The notes below the pieces were generated by a model. It saw only the letters and a list, made by a program, of their open reading frames with translations, searched no databases and was not told where the DNA came from. The position numbers and the translations under genes were made by a program. From the NCBI RefSeq assembly GCF_001039355.2, contig NW_019774336.1, forward strand, positions 197,930-261,929: a DNA stretch of 64,000 bases, in the 5' to 3' direction. This DNA comes from Lingula anatina (taxonomy: Eukaryota; Brachiopoda; Lingulata; Lingulida; Lingulidae). Position 1 is the stretch's first letter; the number at the start of each line of letters is the position of its first letter. This document shows positions 1 through 12,529 of this stretch, one piece after another.

Positions 1-1294
1 TCTCATCAAATGTAATCCACTAATTAATCCCATGAAATCCTTTCATATATGTGTTCAAAAGTGTTGAGATAAGGAGACTAAAGGCACTCTCATTAAGTTT
101 GTTCTACAAGCTCAATTTCCTGCATATTTCTAACCCATATTGATTTTTCTATCATTTCTCAAACAACCCACCATCTGTCCTTGTAACTTCATTTGAAATG
201 TGTAATACGAAGGAAAGACGATGATTATCACATAAAAGTTCTAGTATGTTCAGACAGACATTTACTCTCTTGATTTGTAAAAACTTAGATGCATCACTAT
301 GCAAGGAATTTTTATCACGTCAGCTTAAAATCATGTGATCTGTTTATCTATTTGCACTGGAGAAAAGGGGTTTAACAACAAATTGCTGCAAAAGCTCAAA
401 ATTCTGGAAAATAAAACACTGGGGATGAATCAAACATCCGTCATTAACATCGTATCTGGAAATTGTTTCCTTTGAGGCAAATGCATGGAACTCCTTTAAA
501 TAATTTGAAAATATTAAAATATGTCATTCTAGATAATTGATTTGGAGGTGCCAACATATAGTTATCAAAATGTCCAAAACTTCTCTCTGCCATGAAATCT
601 ACATTAGAAAAACACTTCTAAAATTAATCATAAGTTGAAAATGTATAAAGCACATGTGTTTAAAGCAGAAGTGACAATCATGTATTAATATGGTAATTAC
701 TCAATCTTTTCAATGGGGGAAATTGTGAATATTAAAGATTACTGTATTTTTAAGTCATAATTTCTTTAAATCAGAACATTCCTATTGAGTGTTAGTTAGA
801 TTAATTCTTTAAGACAAAGATTTTTTTTTAAATTAGCAATTGACTTATGCTAGCCAAAGTGCAAAAATTATACTGCAGTAGTTGCAGTGTACATTCAGTT
901 TTGCTGCCCAACAACAAAACCCATACAATATTAAATTCAATGTTTAAAGATAAAACCTTGATTGGGATAGTATGATAATAAAGAAATGCCCAAGGATAAA
1001 TGCTCAATTCAAACCTGATCTGTACATGATATATGGGACCCTCTCAAGGCTTCAAAAAGAAATACTTAGAAACCAGAAGCAGGTCTAGCCCATATCAAGC
1101 AACAACTAGGTCTCACAATAACTTGGGATAGGTTTTACAAACCCTATCAGCAACTTATTTTATGAGGTTATTTACTAAATCTTAACTTTAAACACAGGCT
1201 GGTTTAATATTAATATATAAAAGAATAATGGCTAAATGGTTCTGGCCCTTGGTCTTCTTATAATGACCTAAAATGGGTCAATTTCTACAATTAC

Positions 1295-1414
1295 CCAGTC
1301 TAAGCAGGCCTCCAGACAACTCCCTGACAGCGTGGATTAATTGAGCCACGAGTAGTTCAGCCTCAAATATAAGATAACATGCTGTTTCCAATAAGTGCAT
1401 GAATAGTTCAGTTG
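1295..1414 (-). CDS. Candidate internal exon of an unrecognised minus-strand gene
   Basis: On the minus strand a 120-nt open segment lies between a good acceptor (ctgttaccag) and a donor (gtaatt). It enters and leaves in phase 1, so it could be skipped without changing frame. It encodes about 40 residues that look helical and aliphatic (motifs ELFMHLLETACY and LVAQLIHAVRELSGG). I do not recognise the family. It probably belongs to the gene whose first coding exon starts at 3708, but I could not chain the two by phase. A chance open stretch is possible. Confidence 0.35.
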
Positions 1415-3185
1415 CTGGTAACAGCAGCAGGCATTGCATTAATGTTAATAAGAAATACATCCTTGCAGCATGAAATAATGCTTTTCTTTCAAGAGGCAGT
1501 AATATCAGAAAATGTTATCTTATCAACAATACATGGACCAGTTACCAACATGTTTATTTCAAGTACTTATCAAACATTTGACCCCTTTTTGTAAAATGAC
1601 TTCAATAGCTAACAATTTTTATACAACAAACGCTGTCAAATGAAACTGAAAATTCATACCTAAGAAAACTACAAGTCTGTATCAGCTGTACAGTTCACCA
1701 ATAACTAATAAGTCACACAGGAAGAAATCTCTATCATGTATATTTAAGGTTAAAAAGACTTATGGAAATGACACGGTCATGGAACCAGCTGTTTTTTTCT
1801 TCACTAGAATTTAATAAAATTTACTAAAAGTTTATAATCACAACATCCCATATTTGTTATCTTGATTTTGACAGAGTAAATGATCATACAACATGATTGA
1901 TTGCTTATACATTGAACATAAAAAGAAACTTAGTCTGACCGATACAAATATGTAACATGTTCATACTCACATAAAAGGTGTGTATGTCACTGTATCTCTT
2001 CTCTTCTTTTCCTTAAATCAAACCATTTCAACACCTTGGCAAGTTTTTAAGCTGTAAACAGAACAAAGAAACAGTCATTCAACAGTATCACAATCCAACC
2101 TGCATTATGATTGTATAACACCAAGAACAAAAGTGCAACTTTCATGAGCTACCAATGTAATTTCAGCTCATTCCACATGCTAATGTTATTCACAAGTACT
2201 CCAGGCTCCTATGGTTTTCTTGCCATATGTTTGCCTTCTTTCTCCAGAGTTTACCTGGATAATTCATCAAGATCACACGGAAACAACTGGCTTGGTTGCA
2301 GGGAAAAGTATAGTAAAAATGGAGGAGTAATCAATGGGTGAGCTTAATGACAATATTAGTGCTAGTCATAACACAAGGGAATCAATAAATAATGCTTGGG
2401 GAGACATCTAGTGGACAGGTCTTTATTTGCTTATGATAATCAATAGCATATGAGCCTTCAAAACAACACATGTTGTATGCCCAGTGGTGGACTTATTTGC
2501 AGGATCTTTCGACTTGTACCTACTACTAATCGTTTTAATTTTCTGCTCCATGGTTTTTGAAGGACATATTAATTGCTTTCAGCAACTGATGCCACACACT
2601 TTGATATGAATGCTAAATTTTTGTCTGTAACAGCTATTTTTGCACTTATTTTCTAATAACAGATATAAAATTTCAGATTCTTGTCTAAGCCATTTTTATA
2701 AGACAATTAAAAATACAAATCCAGCTTATAGGAACATTTAAAAAACAAGTTAAAAGGGTTATTCTTCTCTCACAATTCTCATTGGACTTGGTCAATATGT
2801 ATCAAAACAAAAGAAGACTTTTCAGTCTACCTAGTTGTCTTAATTGCATTAATTTCCTCTTCTTCTCATGGAATCATACATGTAAGGAAATTAAAATGAT
2901 ATTTCAATTGAAAAAAAAAAGGAATCATTACCTTTTACATTACATTACATACAAACTAGGTAACTGAAATCGTTGATCCAACATATTTCCTTATCGTTGA
3001 ATTGTCTGCCATGTTGGTGAGTGACTCTTCTTGGAAATACCATGGACGCCTCCTACCAATTTGTTGTTAAGTTGGGTCAATGATATTAATTGCTGGTCTA
3101 GTATCACATTACAGTATGTATGCTTTTATATTACCTTCTTTTCTTGCAAATGGCTGTTTCTGGTGTTTACTTGCAACTGGACTGT

Positions 3186-3224
<39 letters not shown>

Positions 3225-3283
3225 TTTTATTTTATTTTATTTTATTTTATTTTATTTATTTCATTTTTATTTTATTTTATTTT
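3186..3283. repeat. TTTA / TTTTA microsatellite
   Basis: Around 100 bp of tetranucleotide TTTA units grade into pentanucleotide TTTTA units. It is low-complexity and has no coding value. Confidence 0.9.
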
Positions 3284-3567
3284 TTTGCATTGTATTGCGC
3301 TCTATTGCGCATTTTAGGATGACTGCAACTTGGTATTACAGATAACATTTTTATATAGTTATGGTGCCATTATACATCAAACGTTACCCTTGATTTGGAT
3401 CCTTAATGGGTCCAAATTAAGGATAAGTTTTAAGGGCATTTTTTGAGAAGCATACCTGCCCTCCCAAACTAAATCTAAATGATAAATCTTATCCTGTACT
3501 CTACCATTAGTGACATAACATTATCAACAGCGTTGTCATTGCTTCTGCATCTTTCAAGAAGACTTAC

Positions 3568-3708
3568 CTGAACGCCAAACTTTATGGTCTCTCTCAATCC
3601 GAAGCCTGCAGACCACGGCAGAAATACAGACTTGCTCTCTTTACCTAGAACTAAGAATCCAGGTTGGCATTTTTCAAAAAGGAAACAAGTTTCGATAGTC
3701 TTGTTCAT
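3568..3708 (-). CDS. Candidate first coding exon, unrecognised gene
   Basis: An ATG at 3708 (minus) opens 47 codons that end exactly at a consensus donor (CAG|gtaagt) in phase 0. The peptide begins MNKTIETCFLFEKCQPGF and contains FLPWSAGFGLRE. It does not look like a signal peptide. Composition is coding-like, but I do not recognise the protein. Downstream exons would lie between 1 and 3500 or beyond the left edge. The start faces MRPL14 on the plus strand, and the 3709-4200 interval is less AT-rich than its surroundings, so a shared promoter region is plausible. Not proven without transcripts. Confidence 0.45.
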
Positions 3709-4200
3709 CTAAACAACCGGACTGCAGCAGAGGCCACAGCGACCGTCAAATGTGGGTCAAACAAGAAAAACAGCATTGCTTTTTTAATCTGTCATTTCAG
3801 TAATATACAAAACAAGTGTAGCAACTAACTTGATTTTAGTGAATATCCAGATTCGTCACACAGAACATTTGATATCCGAAACACAGATCTAAGATCTAAC
3901 GTTATTCCGTCATATAAGATTTTAGCTTGAGATACAGCGCCATCTAACGTTGTAACAGTTAGGCTTGAGGTTTGAGATCGTGAAACGAAGTAAAAGGTAC
4001 ATTCTTGTACTATTTAAGAGAGAATCATCCGTTTAAGCACACATTCATCCAATAAATACAAACAGGTTAGTATAAAAAGGTACTAAAAGACCTGTTGGTG
4101 ACCGCTTCAATCCTTTCTTCAAAGGGTGTATGATTTCACGGCGGTCTTACTCAGTTACTGGCAGAACGAGCACATGAATCTTGCTAGGGTAAGGTCCGCA
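3709..4200. promoter_or_regulatory. Possible divergent promoter region (minus-strand gene / MRPL14)
   Basis: The interval separates the minus-strand ATG at 3708 from sequence leading to MRPL14. A donor-like site (TTGCTAGG followed by gtaagg) near 4189 could end an untranslated first exon of MRPL14, whose coding exon starts right after an acceptor at 5723. No TATA box is evident. This is inference from gene orientation and splice signals only. Confidence 0.3.
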
Positions 4201-5723
4201 CATGATTTTTTCTTAGTTAAGCTAGAACCTTGAAATTCAATACAGATAGCTACATATCTAAGTATGAATAAGCCGTTAAAATTTTGAGATATGTCATTTA
4301 TCTCAAAAGTTATACAAGTTTTAGTGACACTTAATCTGTCAGTGTCATTTTTTCTGACGCCATTTTCAAAAATTAGTCAAAAGTTGTCCCACTTGATTTT
4401 CACCCCCTTAAATATGCCATAGGACTTTGAAGTTTGTCTCATAATATACAAAGGAGCTAGGCATGAACATACAGTTTGAATTTTGATTCTGGAATTTTTC
4501 CAAGGTGAAATAATGTTCATGATGTGAAGTAAACAGTGGTAGAATTTTTTGCCACTGATAATATGTATCTTCCAAAGCTTATGCAGTAGAAATTGACCTC
4601 CTAACATTGACTGGATGGGGAACAAATGGAGGGGGGTAGGTAAAAAAATCAATAAGATATTTCCTCAAAAATCTGACGTAAAATACTTTGGTGACTTAAA
4701 AAAAATTCATCTTTCTTGGATTCTCAAACATTGTCTGTGTTAGTACCAGCTGTTTTAGTCATGTTTTAACACAGGTCAGTTCCTGAAGCAGCAGTACATG
4801 TATTGAAGTGGCATTCAGCGTAAAATTTGGTAGAAATCTGATACTCTGGGGACAATTTTTACAGCAGTTTGTGTTAACAAACAACAGTTGCCTCCTGTTA
4901 TTCATGATTGTCTGTGGTATGTACTTCCAGGTGAAATCGTACCAGTATCTAGCTTGAAAATTCTTGCATTTGATATGTGCTTATGCATGAAAGATATTGG
5001 TGTCAAAAACTGTAAAATAATGATCAGCTTGTACATCCACCATGATGCAGGGGCTCTCAAATCTTTACCAGCATCTTACCTTTTGTCTCCTCAGCTTGCA
5101 CTCTATAAAGCCAACAAGTTTTCCCGTAGACAGTCCTTGATGTTAATGAACACATGAATTTTTGTGCAATCCTCTGAATTGACCACTACTTAATGACACT
5201 GTATTTATACTGAGGTTAGCATGAAGTTTCATGCATTAGCACTCCTACAAGGTATATTTGTTGTTTTTGATATGAACTGTTTGTGCTAATACATAATAGA
5301 TAGAGATGCATACCATAACTGCATACCATCTTTTGAAGTTGCACACGGCTGTAAAGCCAACCAGTTTGAATAAAGTAAGATCCATCTAATCATCTATCAG
5401 TTATGCAGCCATGAATTAATATATACCCATTGAAGTCCACCAATCATAAAACAGACCTCTGAATGTGAAAAGTACATGAGAGATTTTGTAAGTTTTTCCT
5501 TAGAAGCAAAGTCTTGAATGATGACATGGGTAAGCAACTTCCATTGTAAAAAATTCTGTGCAGTAGTTTTTCTTCTTGGTTGATTAAAATGTGCCATTAT
5601 TTGACCTACTGGTGGTATCGCATTGAGATGTCCCTTTATAGCATTTAGTTAGACATCACATTTACATGTTTATAACATATTATGTTAATTCACATAGCTA
5701 TTATGTGTTGTCATTATTTGTAG
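4200..5723. other. Non-coding, likely MRPL14 first intron
   Basis: AT-rich sequence with short chance ORFs, including one at 4888-5157 with no family resemblance and no matching splice sites. It would be the 5'UTR intron of MRPL14 if the leader exon near 4180 is real. Confidence 0.4.
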
Positions 5724-5740
5724 GTATTGCAGCAAAGAAG

Positions 5741-6538
5741 ATGAGTGCAGCTGCACGATATTTCCACTCTAGGGCAGTTACCCTTGGCCTCTGTACCAGA
5801 AACAACACAAGGCATTTCAGGTATTATAGATTGAATTGTACTGCAGAATAATTTTTTTTTCTTCTTCTTTAAATTTTAAGTTTCTAAATTTTTCCATTAC
5901 ATTTTTGTTGTTTCAATATTTTATTTTTTTAGATACTTACAATTGTGCATTTTGCAATAAATTGTCCCTGCCACACCTATCACGCTCAGCACAATCTCAT
6001 GCAACACACTGTAAAGCTGACATGCTTTTTGTTAGTTTTAGGATAGCTTTACAGAGTGAGAAAAGACAAATGTCCAAAGTTTGTGTTTAAAATTGTTGTG
6101 CTTCTCTACGTGACATACACATAAAAAAGGTAATTTATATTATACTGACATTATGGTATCTCTTTCAGCACAAGCCTCCCACTGTGTGAACTGAGACATA
6201 TGTCACGGGTCAATGTAGTGGACAACAGTGACTTAGGCAAAAATGCCAAGACCTCTGGCAAACCAGCTCGTATAGTTCATGTTTATAATAAACAAGGGGT
6301 TGCAGGTATTGGAGATAAAGTTTTACTGGCACTTGAAAAGCAGAAGGTTAAAGGAATAATTGTAGGTTGTAAACAGAAGCAGAAGCCAATGGTTCCAAAG
6401 TTTGACAGTAACAATGTTGTGTTGATAGATGAAGAGGACACTCCCATGGGCTCAAGGATAAATGTACCTATACCATCAGTGCTACGCAAGAAGGAAGAGC
6501 TTGCCAAGATATTAGCTATATCTTCAAGATTTGTATGA
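5741..6538 (+). CDS. MRPL14: Mitochondrial large ribosomal subunit protein uL14m
   Basis: Two coding exons, 5741-5820 and 6169-6538 (stop 6536-6538), joined in phase 2, give about 149 residues; the human protein is 145. The N-terminal 35 or so residues are Arg/Ser-rich with few acidic residues, as expected of a mitochondrial targeting sequence. The rest is the uL14 fold: RVNVVDNSDLGK at its start, IHVYNKQGVAGIGDK-like strand, FDSNNVVLIDEEDTPMGSRI and the closing PIPSVLRKKEELAKILAI. The protein sits at the mitoribosome subunit interface. The ATG at 6200 inside exon 2 is not the start, because the upstream exon supplies the presequence. An acceptor at 5722-5723 implies an untranslated exon upstream. 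The assignment is by strong family similarity; intron positions are from splice consensus and phase. Confidence 0.95.
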
Positions 6539-9029
6539 CACTAGATCTCAAAGAGAAAACCTGTCAATAATTATTTTATAGCACCCAAGTGTGTCGATTG
6601 TCATTACTAGTACTAAGAATCAGGAGTCAGAACACTGCTTACACTTTTCTCATTTGGTTTGGTGTAATACAATTATGAATGTCTAACTTGTTTAAAGAAT
6701 TTGGGAAAAGTGGTTATACATATGACATACTCTTTTTTAGCTACATGTGAAGCAAGCATGGATTCCCTATAACGCATACAAACCGCCTCTACCAGTTTCT
6801 TATACCACTGTTATTCAAATAAAGTCAACATAACAAGGGATAAACCAAATTAATCACTTCATAAAGTTCCAGAGCTTTAAAATTGCAACTTTTCCTGGTC
6901 GTAAAGACCTTATCCATCATTCCATTTTGTAAAAGTGCGCCAAATGACGTAATAATGCTTGTCGCATTATTGTTGCGAGCGCAATACTATCATTTGTATG
7001 ACGGGTTGTTGAAAACGACCGAGGGCTATGAATAGCACAGAAAGGAAGCAGAAAGTATCCGTTCAGATGTCATCTTTTGGAAATATGAAACAATGTCCTT
7101 TGGTAATTCTTAAAGTTAGGCTATTTGAAACTTTATGATTGCATTTGGTCGACAAAAAGTTTCATTTGAATACATCATTCATGATATGTATTTTGGATAA
7201 TAATATATTGACTTTTTTGTGTTCTTCAATGCAAAGAAATTAGATCCAAGTACCTGACCCACATCGAACGTTCTCTTGCAACAAGGCTGGATATTTTCTT
7301 TTCACCTTTGTATGCTCTCCCCAGATTTACCATTTCAGGTGAACCAAAAGTCGTTCCTTCCATATGTTTCAAGTTCTCTCAATGTGGCTGCATATGAAGA
7401 ACAAACCCTGTGACATAATATTGAGTTTCTTTTGAATAAGACGAAAATAAGTTCTCTGTATTTTCAGTGCATTTTCTGCTTTCTGTGTGTTGTACGCTTG
7501 CAAGTGGTTATCAATCTTCATAAAATTACACCATGTAATTTAATCATTTCATCGATAAACGTAAAAAGAATGCTCAGGAATAATCAAAATGGAGATTGGA
7601 ATTCTTATTCCGTATGACATCTGAATTTTTTGTCCCCACTGTAATTAATACTTTCAAATGGCATTTAATTGTAAATTTCTTTGGGATATTTTATTCATTT
7701 GCCATAGACTACCAAAACTATTTTTAAAATACCTAGATAATTTGCACAACATATACTTGATATATAAAATAATGTTAAAAATAAAAATTCCTATTTAGTC
7801 TCTGCATATGGAGCTGGATCACACTTAAAAACGATTGTAAATGTAGTTTATGACTCGACACGCCCCTCTAGCTGTATTTGATAAACAGTTTGTGTTCGTT
7901 CGTTTTCAGTCAGTGAAATATCACTAGGATCCATGTTTCAATAAAAGAAAGATTGTTGGAAGATGATGTAAAAAAAGTACCCTCTACCAAGACCACAGAT
8001 GGGTTTTTTCAATAGATGTTCTCAGACATGTCTCTTGTTAATTCATGGCACTTTTCTCTACTGTACGGATTAGAGGTGATTTACCTATTTACTATCTTTT
8101 GAGTAATGCCACTACAGCCAAATATCACTTCCATGATGTTCATGTGAGAAATAGATAATTTTTTAAAATTTCTTATTGAAATGTGAATGCACGTTTTGAT
8201 GGTCTAAAGTAAATTAGAGTGCAAATACACTGATCTCAGGCAATGTATTTTGAAACAGGTATTTAGCTAGGTAGTTGATGAGAATCATTTATCGGAAGTT
8301 ATATAATCAATATTCTTTAAATATGTGATTATTTGTCTCTTTTATTACTGCGGACTTTGTTCGCTTTCACGGACAATGTTCCACATCATGGCTCACTACC
8401 TATTTCAGTGTCTGTCTTTCGCAAGGAAATGCAGTGCGTGATCTTTTGCAATTTCGGTTTTTATCTTGGAGGTAAAAATAAAATATTTTCAACTTAATTC
8501 AATGACTTGAAGGCGGAAGGGCAAAAATCAAGTAACTCTTTTAATGCATTTCGTTCAATGTTCTAAAGAAATATATTTAATTTAAATACGCTTGTTTCAA
8601 TTATGACTTATTTCATAAACATAGTACGGGCTAAAACAAGATCAAACGACAATGTAAAGAAATCTGAGCTGAAACCTCAAAATGCTGTGTCATATTTTGT
8701 TTATTATTGTATCCTGGGCCGGACCAATACCTTATTTTATTTCACCGTGCCAATACAATGCCAGCTTTCGCCCACTTTGATACAGTCAATGTTTCTTTTT
8801 TGAGCTGCGGTGCGCTATAATCGGAATTAACTGGTATTGAATTCAATAAAGCGAGGAAAGACGATCCGTGCTGGCAGAATGTGGGGTAGCATAAAAGTGA
8901 GACTCGAAGGCTAGTTATGCAGATGTGGTGATAAAACCCAACGCAAGCAGAGAACGAGTACCGTTACCAGTATTTGCTCATTTTCCACTGCTCAAAGGGA
9001 AACAGACAGTAGAACACGCTGTAATTTTG
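6539..9029. other. Intergenic, no gene seen
   Basis: AT-rich interval between MRPL14 and the first intronless gene. A CRE-like sequence (TGACGTAA) near 6954 sits beside a small dyad (aataatgc...gcattatt, 6961-6982), the only regulatory-looking feature I saw in its left half. Short ORFs at 7432 and 8603 have no recognisable content. The right end carries a weak TATA-like CATAAAAG near 8890, 140 bp before the next start codon. Confidence 0.5.
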
Positions 9030-10052
9030 ATGACAGAAGGACACAGCGACAGCAAGATGGTCGGTGCAAGTTCTGCGTTTGAAGACCATTCCTATCCAGA
9101 GGGTAAAACGAGGCGAACGATGATAAAACGGCAACAAATCTTTAATCGTTTTAATGCCGAAGAAAAGCAAGGCCAGTTGCATTTAAAGAGACTGGACAAA
9201 ATGCGTAAATCGGTAGTTGGGTCTATGGAAAAGGAAGAGGAAGCTTTAAGATCCTCCCTGGAAAGATTAAACGAAAAGAAACGGAATTCTGAAAGACCTA
9301 GAATTGAAATAACTTTGGAAAGTGACAGTTCAAGTGGATCAGATGAAAATCTACCTGAAGTCACGTTTGTTACTTCTTTTGTAACGAGAATAGGATCGCC
9401 GTCTCCGACACATGCTACGACATTAATGTGTGACACCCGCCGTCTGTCGCGTAGCCAATCCCCTCTACCCAGAGCAGCGTCGCCCGGATACACCTTAGCG
9501 TCTTTGCAATGGCCCCAACCTGCGCCTTCGTCACTGCCAAATTCCCCCCAGTTACGCCGTAACAGTAAATTGCTTGATCATCCTGCAACAGAGGTTGCCT
9601 TGGCGCCTATTTCCGTACAACGTGCATTAACACCTCGCTCCCCGCGCCCTCCCATGCGGCGCGTGCAGACTATTCCAGATACTCAGTCGCTTCAGGTACC
9701 AACAGATCTTCATCTACCACAGATTACACCGGGAATCTCCCCACCCCGTTCCCATAGTACCCCAGATGTAAGTAAACTTATAGAAAACTTCAGCACACCG
9801 GACATCCCATCGTCAACGATGCACCTTCGACCACGACGATCTCTTACCCCCAGGATATCAAAGACTAAAAACTTTGATTTGAAGACCTCTAGTCTACCTT
9901 CGCCAGTCTTGCAACAAATTCAGAAAGAAAAAGAAAATATGGCGCGAGTGCAACAAAAAATTGCCGAATTTTTCAACGAGTCAGAGGAGAAGGTTCCGTT
10001 TCGCGCCAGATCTAATACTATCAGTGGTATTCCTCTTCGACCAAACAAATAA
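9030..10052 (+). CDS. Uncharacterised intronless coiled-coil, Ser/Pro-rich protein
   Basis: A single open frame of 341 codons. I chose the ATG at 9030; the frame stays open upstream to a GTG at 8925, but there is no earlier in-frame ATG. Residues roughly 30-88 form a charged helical segment (KRQQIFNRFNAEEK, then RLDKMRKSVVGSMEKEEEA) likely to be coiled coil. An acidic serine patch (SDSSSGSDENLP) follows, then a long disordered Ser/Pro/Arg region with many SP and TP sites and proline-directed phosphorylation look. A second short helix (QKEKENMARVQQKIAEFF) lies near the end. A polyadenylation signal AATAAA occurs near 10487. I do not recognise the family. The gene 2.5 kb downstream shares the layout and an SDxNLP motif, suggesting tandem paralogy. 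It may act as a scaffold or cytoskeletal adaptor, but no function is demonstrated. Confidence 0.75.
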   Translation: MTEGHSDSKMVGASSAFEDHSYPEGKTRRTMIKRQQIFNRFNAEEKQGQLHLKRLDKMRKSVVGSMEKEEEALRSSLERLNEKKRNSERPRIEITLESDSSSGSDENLPEVTFVTSFVTRIGSPSPTHATTLMCDTRRLSRSQSPLPRAASPGYTLASLQWPQPAPSSLPNSPQLRRNSKLLDHPATEVALAPISVQRALTPRSPRPPMRRVQTIPDTQSLQVPTDLHLPQITPGISPPRSHSTPDVSKLIENFSTPDIPSSTMHLRPRRSLTPRISKTKNFDLKTSSLPSPVLQQIQKEKENMARVQQKIAEFFNESEEKVPFRARSNTISGIPLRPNK

Positions 10053-12529
10053 TGTCACGGGACATAAATAATATTCCGTATTCTAAAACTAGTTTGTCAG
10101 GATGCATTTGTATTCCTTGAATTTATCTACACACGTATAATTTAAGCTGTGATTCATACTGTGGTTGCTGATTGACCAGATACTGCTGTGATAAGGTCGA
10201 CAGGAAATTGCACTGTATATATCTACATTTTAGTCGTTTTCTAAGAAACCGTATACCATGTGCGATAGATTGCCTTATTCATTTATTCAATTTTGTTGTA
10301 TTTTTAGCTTTCTGCAAATGGTGCTCTTTTTTAGCCCACACTAGGTGATATTGATTACACAATCAGTACCTCTACTTAACCAAATGATATTTTATAACAA
10401 TGGTGCAAAAACATGTAAGCTCTTGGGAGAAGTATTGTTTATATTGATGTCGCTCATTAATCCCACGTTAGGTTGGTGTTTACTCAATAAAGTTCATCAT
10501 AGTGTGTTTTAATAGGCGAATTTGTTGTTTCTGATTTATGTACCCGTGGATTTCCCAATTTTTTTACGTTTGCTGTATCCGTTTAAATAAAAAAGAAACA
10601 CCCCTGATCTTCATATATGTATAATAAAAACGTTTGTATACATTGTATTTATGGGATGCATGCGATGAAGATAATGTGCTGTCCTCTTTTCAGCACGCAC
10701 AGAACTTGTTATTGCTTACATTGAGACCTATCCCAAACACTTTACCTCAAAATTTGACCCCGACTGGACTTCTATAAAACGGTTGAAAGTTGCCATTAAA
10801 ATTATTGTATCTCCACCTGAAAAAAGTTAACTTCCGTTTATATATATTATACAAGTGAAGTTCTGTCAGATTGATGGTGATTGATATCTGCTACAAAGAA
10901 TAATTCGATATTTTTTGAGTGCAGGGTGGATTAAAGTTTAAATACCCATGAAACACCAGCATTCCATTCTGAACCAAAGTCGTGCTCATTGACCATGGTA
11001 CAAGGGTACCTAACTTGAATAGAATTTCTAGAAAATAATGCAGCTCGATAAGCCGTACTTGATTGCAACTGACATGATTGTGTAAACTGTATTATATCAA
11101 AACACAATCACATTGCAAATACTATTCTGCAAGAAGAAAGTATGTGCTTTTAAGTATTGATAAAACCGTTGTTTGTAGACATTATATTTGTAAGTATACC
11201 TTTGTGTGGTATCCTTATAACCTTTAACCCATAAGTCTATCGGAAGGGGAGGTTTATTGTTTGCGGATCCCTCTACCCCTTATTAATATCGCCAGATTTT
11301 ATCGTTATAGCTATCCGGATAGATGCACTGTGTAGATGAATTTGCGGGGTTATGTAATGGGAATTTTAAGTAAATAACTGACTGTTAGTGACACAATCGC
11401 ATGAATACAAATAAGAAGTCAACCAATGGCAGTCTGCCAAGATCTAACTTATTGTTTATTACTGCAGGATAAGAACTTTGTTCAATCGTCTGTAAATATG
11501 TTAACTCGGTAACAGCCACTAACATTGATCTAACTTTTGACCGTTTGTTTGTTGTAAACAATCTGTCTGGATGTATGGTACATACATACTTCAATCTTGC
11601 CCAAATAATAGCTGCTTTAAGTCATGCGTCATCAATACTATATGGCCTTGCTGGACCGTGAATCATCAGATTTTGCATTTCACAAGGTTTCTAGGACTGA
11701 TACACATGTGGACTAAAGGCCAAACTTTCATACATTGTTAACTGTTTGTGTCCACCCAAGGCCAAGGCTGACCGTCTGTCAAGGAACATGTTTACACAAA
11801 AGTGAACAGCGATTGCCTCTTGTAATACAAGCAATTACTTTGTGGTTGGTCTTATTTTAATTTAAAAATATAATACAAAACTGTGAGATCGATATATGTG
11901 TATTCTAATCTTTTTTGGCCTTGATTTCGATATATTTTGATATTACATTTAGTGTTGCAATTTTGTGTCGATTTCTTTAAATGCGACATTCCAGTAACAT
12001 GGGACTAGGAACAAAATGTTGAGGTAGAATACGAAACATTCTTTACGACTAAGATTTTACATAATTTTGATTTTTTTATTTATAGTGTATTTTACGTAGA
12101 AACACCAAGGGCCTTCATGGTGTATACATAATTCGTTAAAGTAACGTGGCAAAATATTCACCCGAAAAGAACGGTTATTTCAGAGAGTAAACATGAATTT
12201 ACTGCAACCCATAAAACAGCGATAAAACGATCGCACTGCAAGTGCATGCGCACCCATGTTTACATCAGAGACGAGGGTGCATGTCACGACCTCTTACCAA
12301 ATATTGGAGCTTCCTCACACAATGAATTACCCACCCAAACGTTTAAACAAATCCATTGTTCTCCTATACAAATATTGAATTACCTTTTCCTCAAACGCAA
12401 TTATTCCGAGAGGACATTTTAGAAGTATCCTAAACAACACCCGCGAGGACACAGAATATTTTGCTGTAAAGAATTTAAAAATATGTTACCAAGGATTTGT
12501 ATTCAAATTTCTTTTTAATTTCCCAAGAA
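10053..12529. other. 3'UTR then intergenic
   Basis: The first 450 bp are probably the 3'UTR of the preceding gene (AATAAA near 10487). The remainder is AT-rich without recognisable coding segments. Minus-strand ORFs at 11385 and 12475 look like chance. Confidence 0.5.

Larger units (their letters stand above)
1..3567. other. AT-rich non-coding or intronic stretch
   Basis: Apart from the candidate exon at 1295-1414 I see no convincing coding segment. The interval holds a TTTA/TTTTA microsatellite near 3186-3283. Short plus-strand ORFs over 3031-3345 are translations of that microsatellite. If the minus-strand gene starting at 3708 is real, most of this is its introns. Confidence 0.5.

Noticed and set aside
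3031-3345. Three overlapping plus-strand ORFs rich in Leu/Phe/Tyr/Ile
   Set aside because: They are translations of the TTTA/TTTTA microsatellite.
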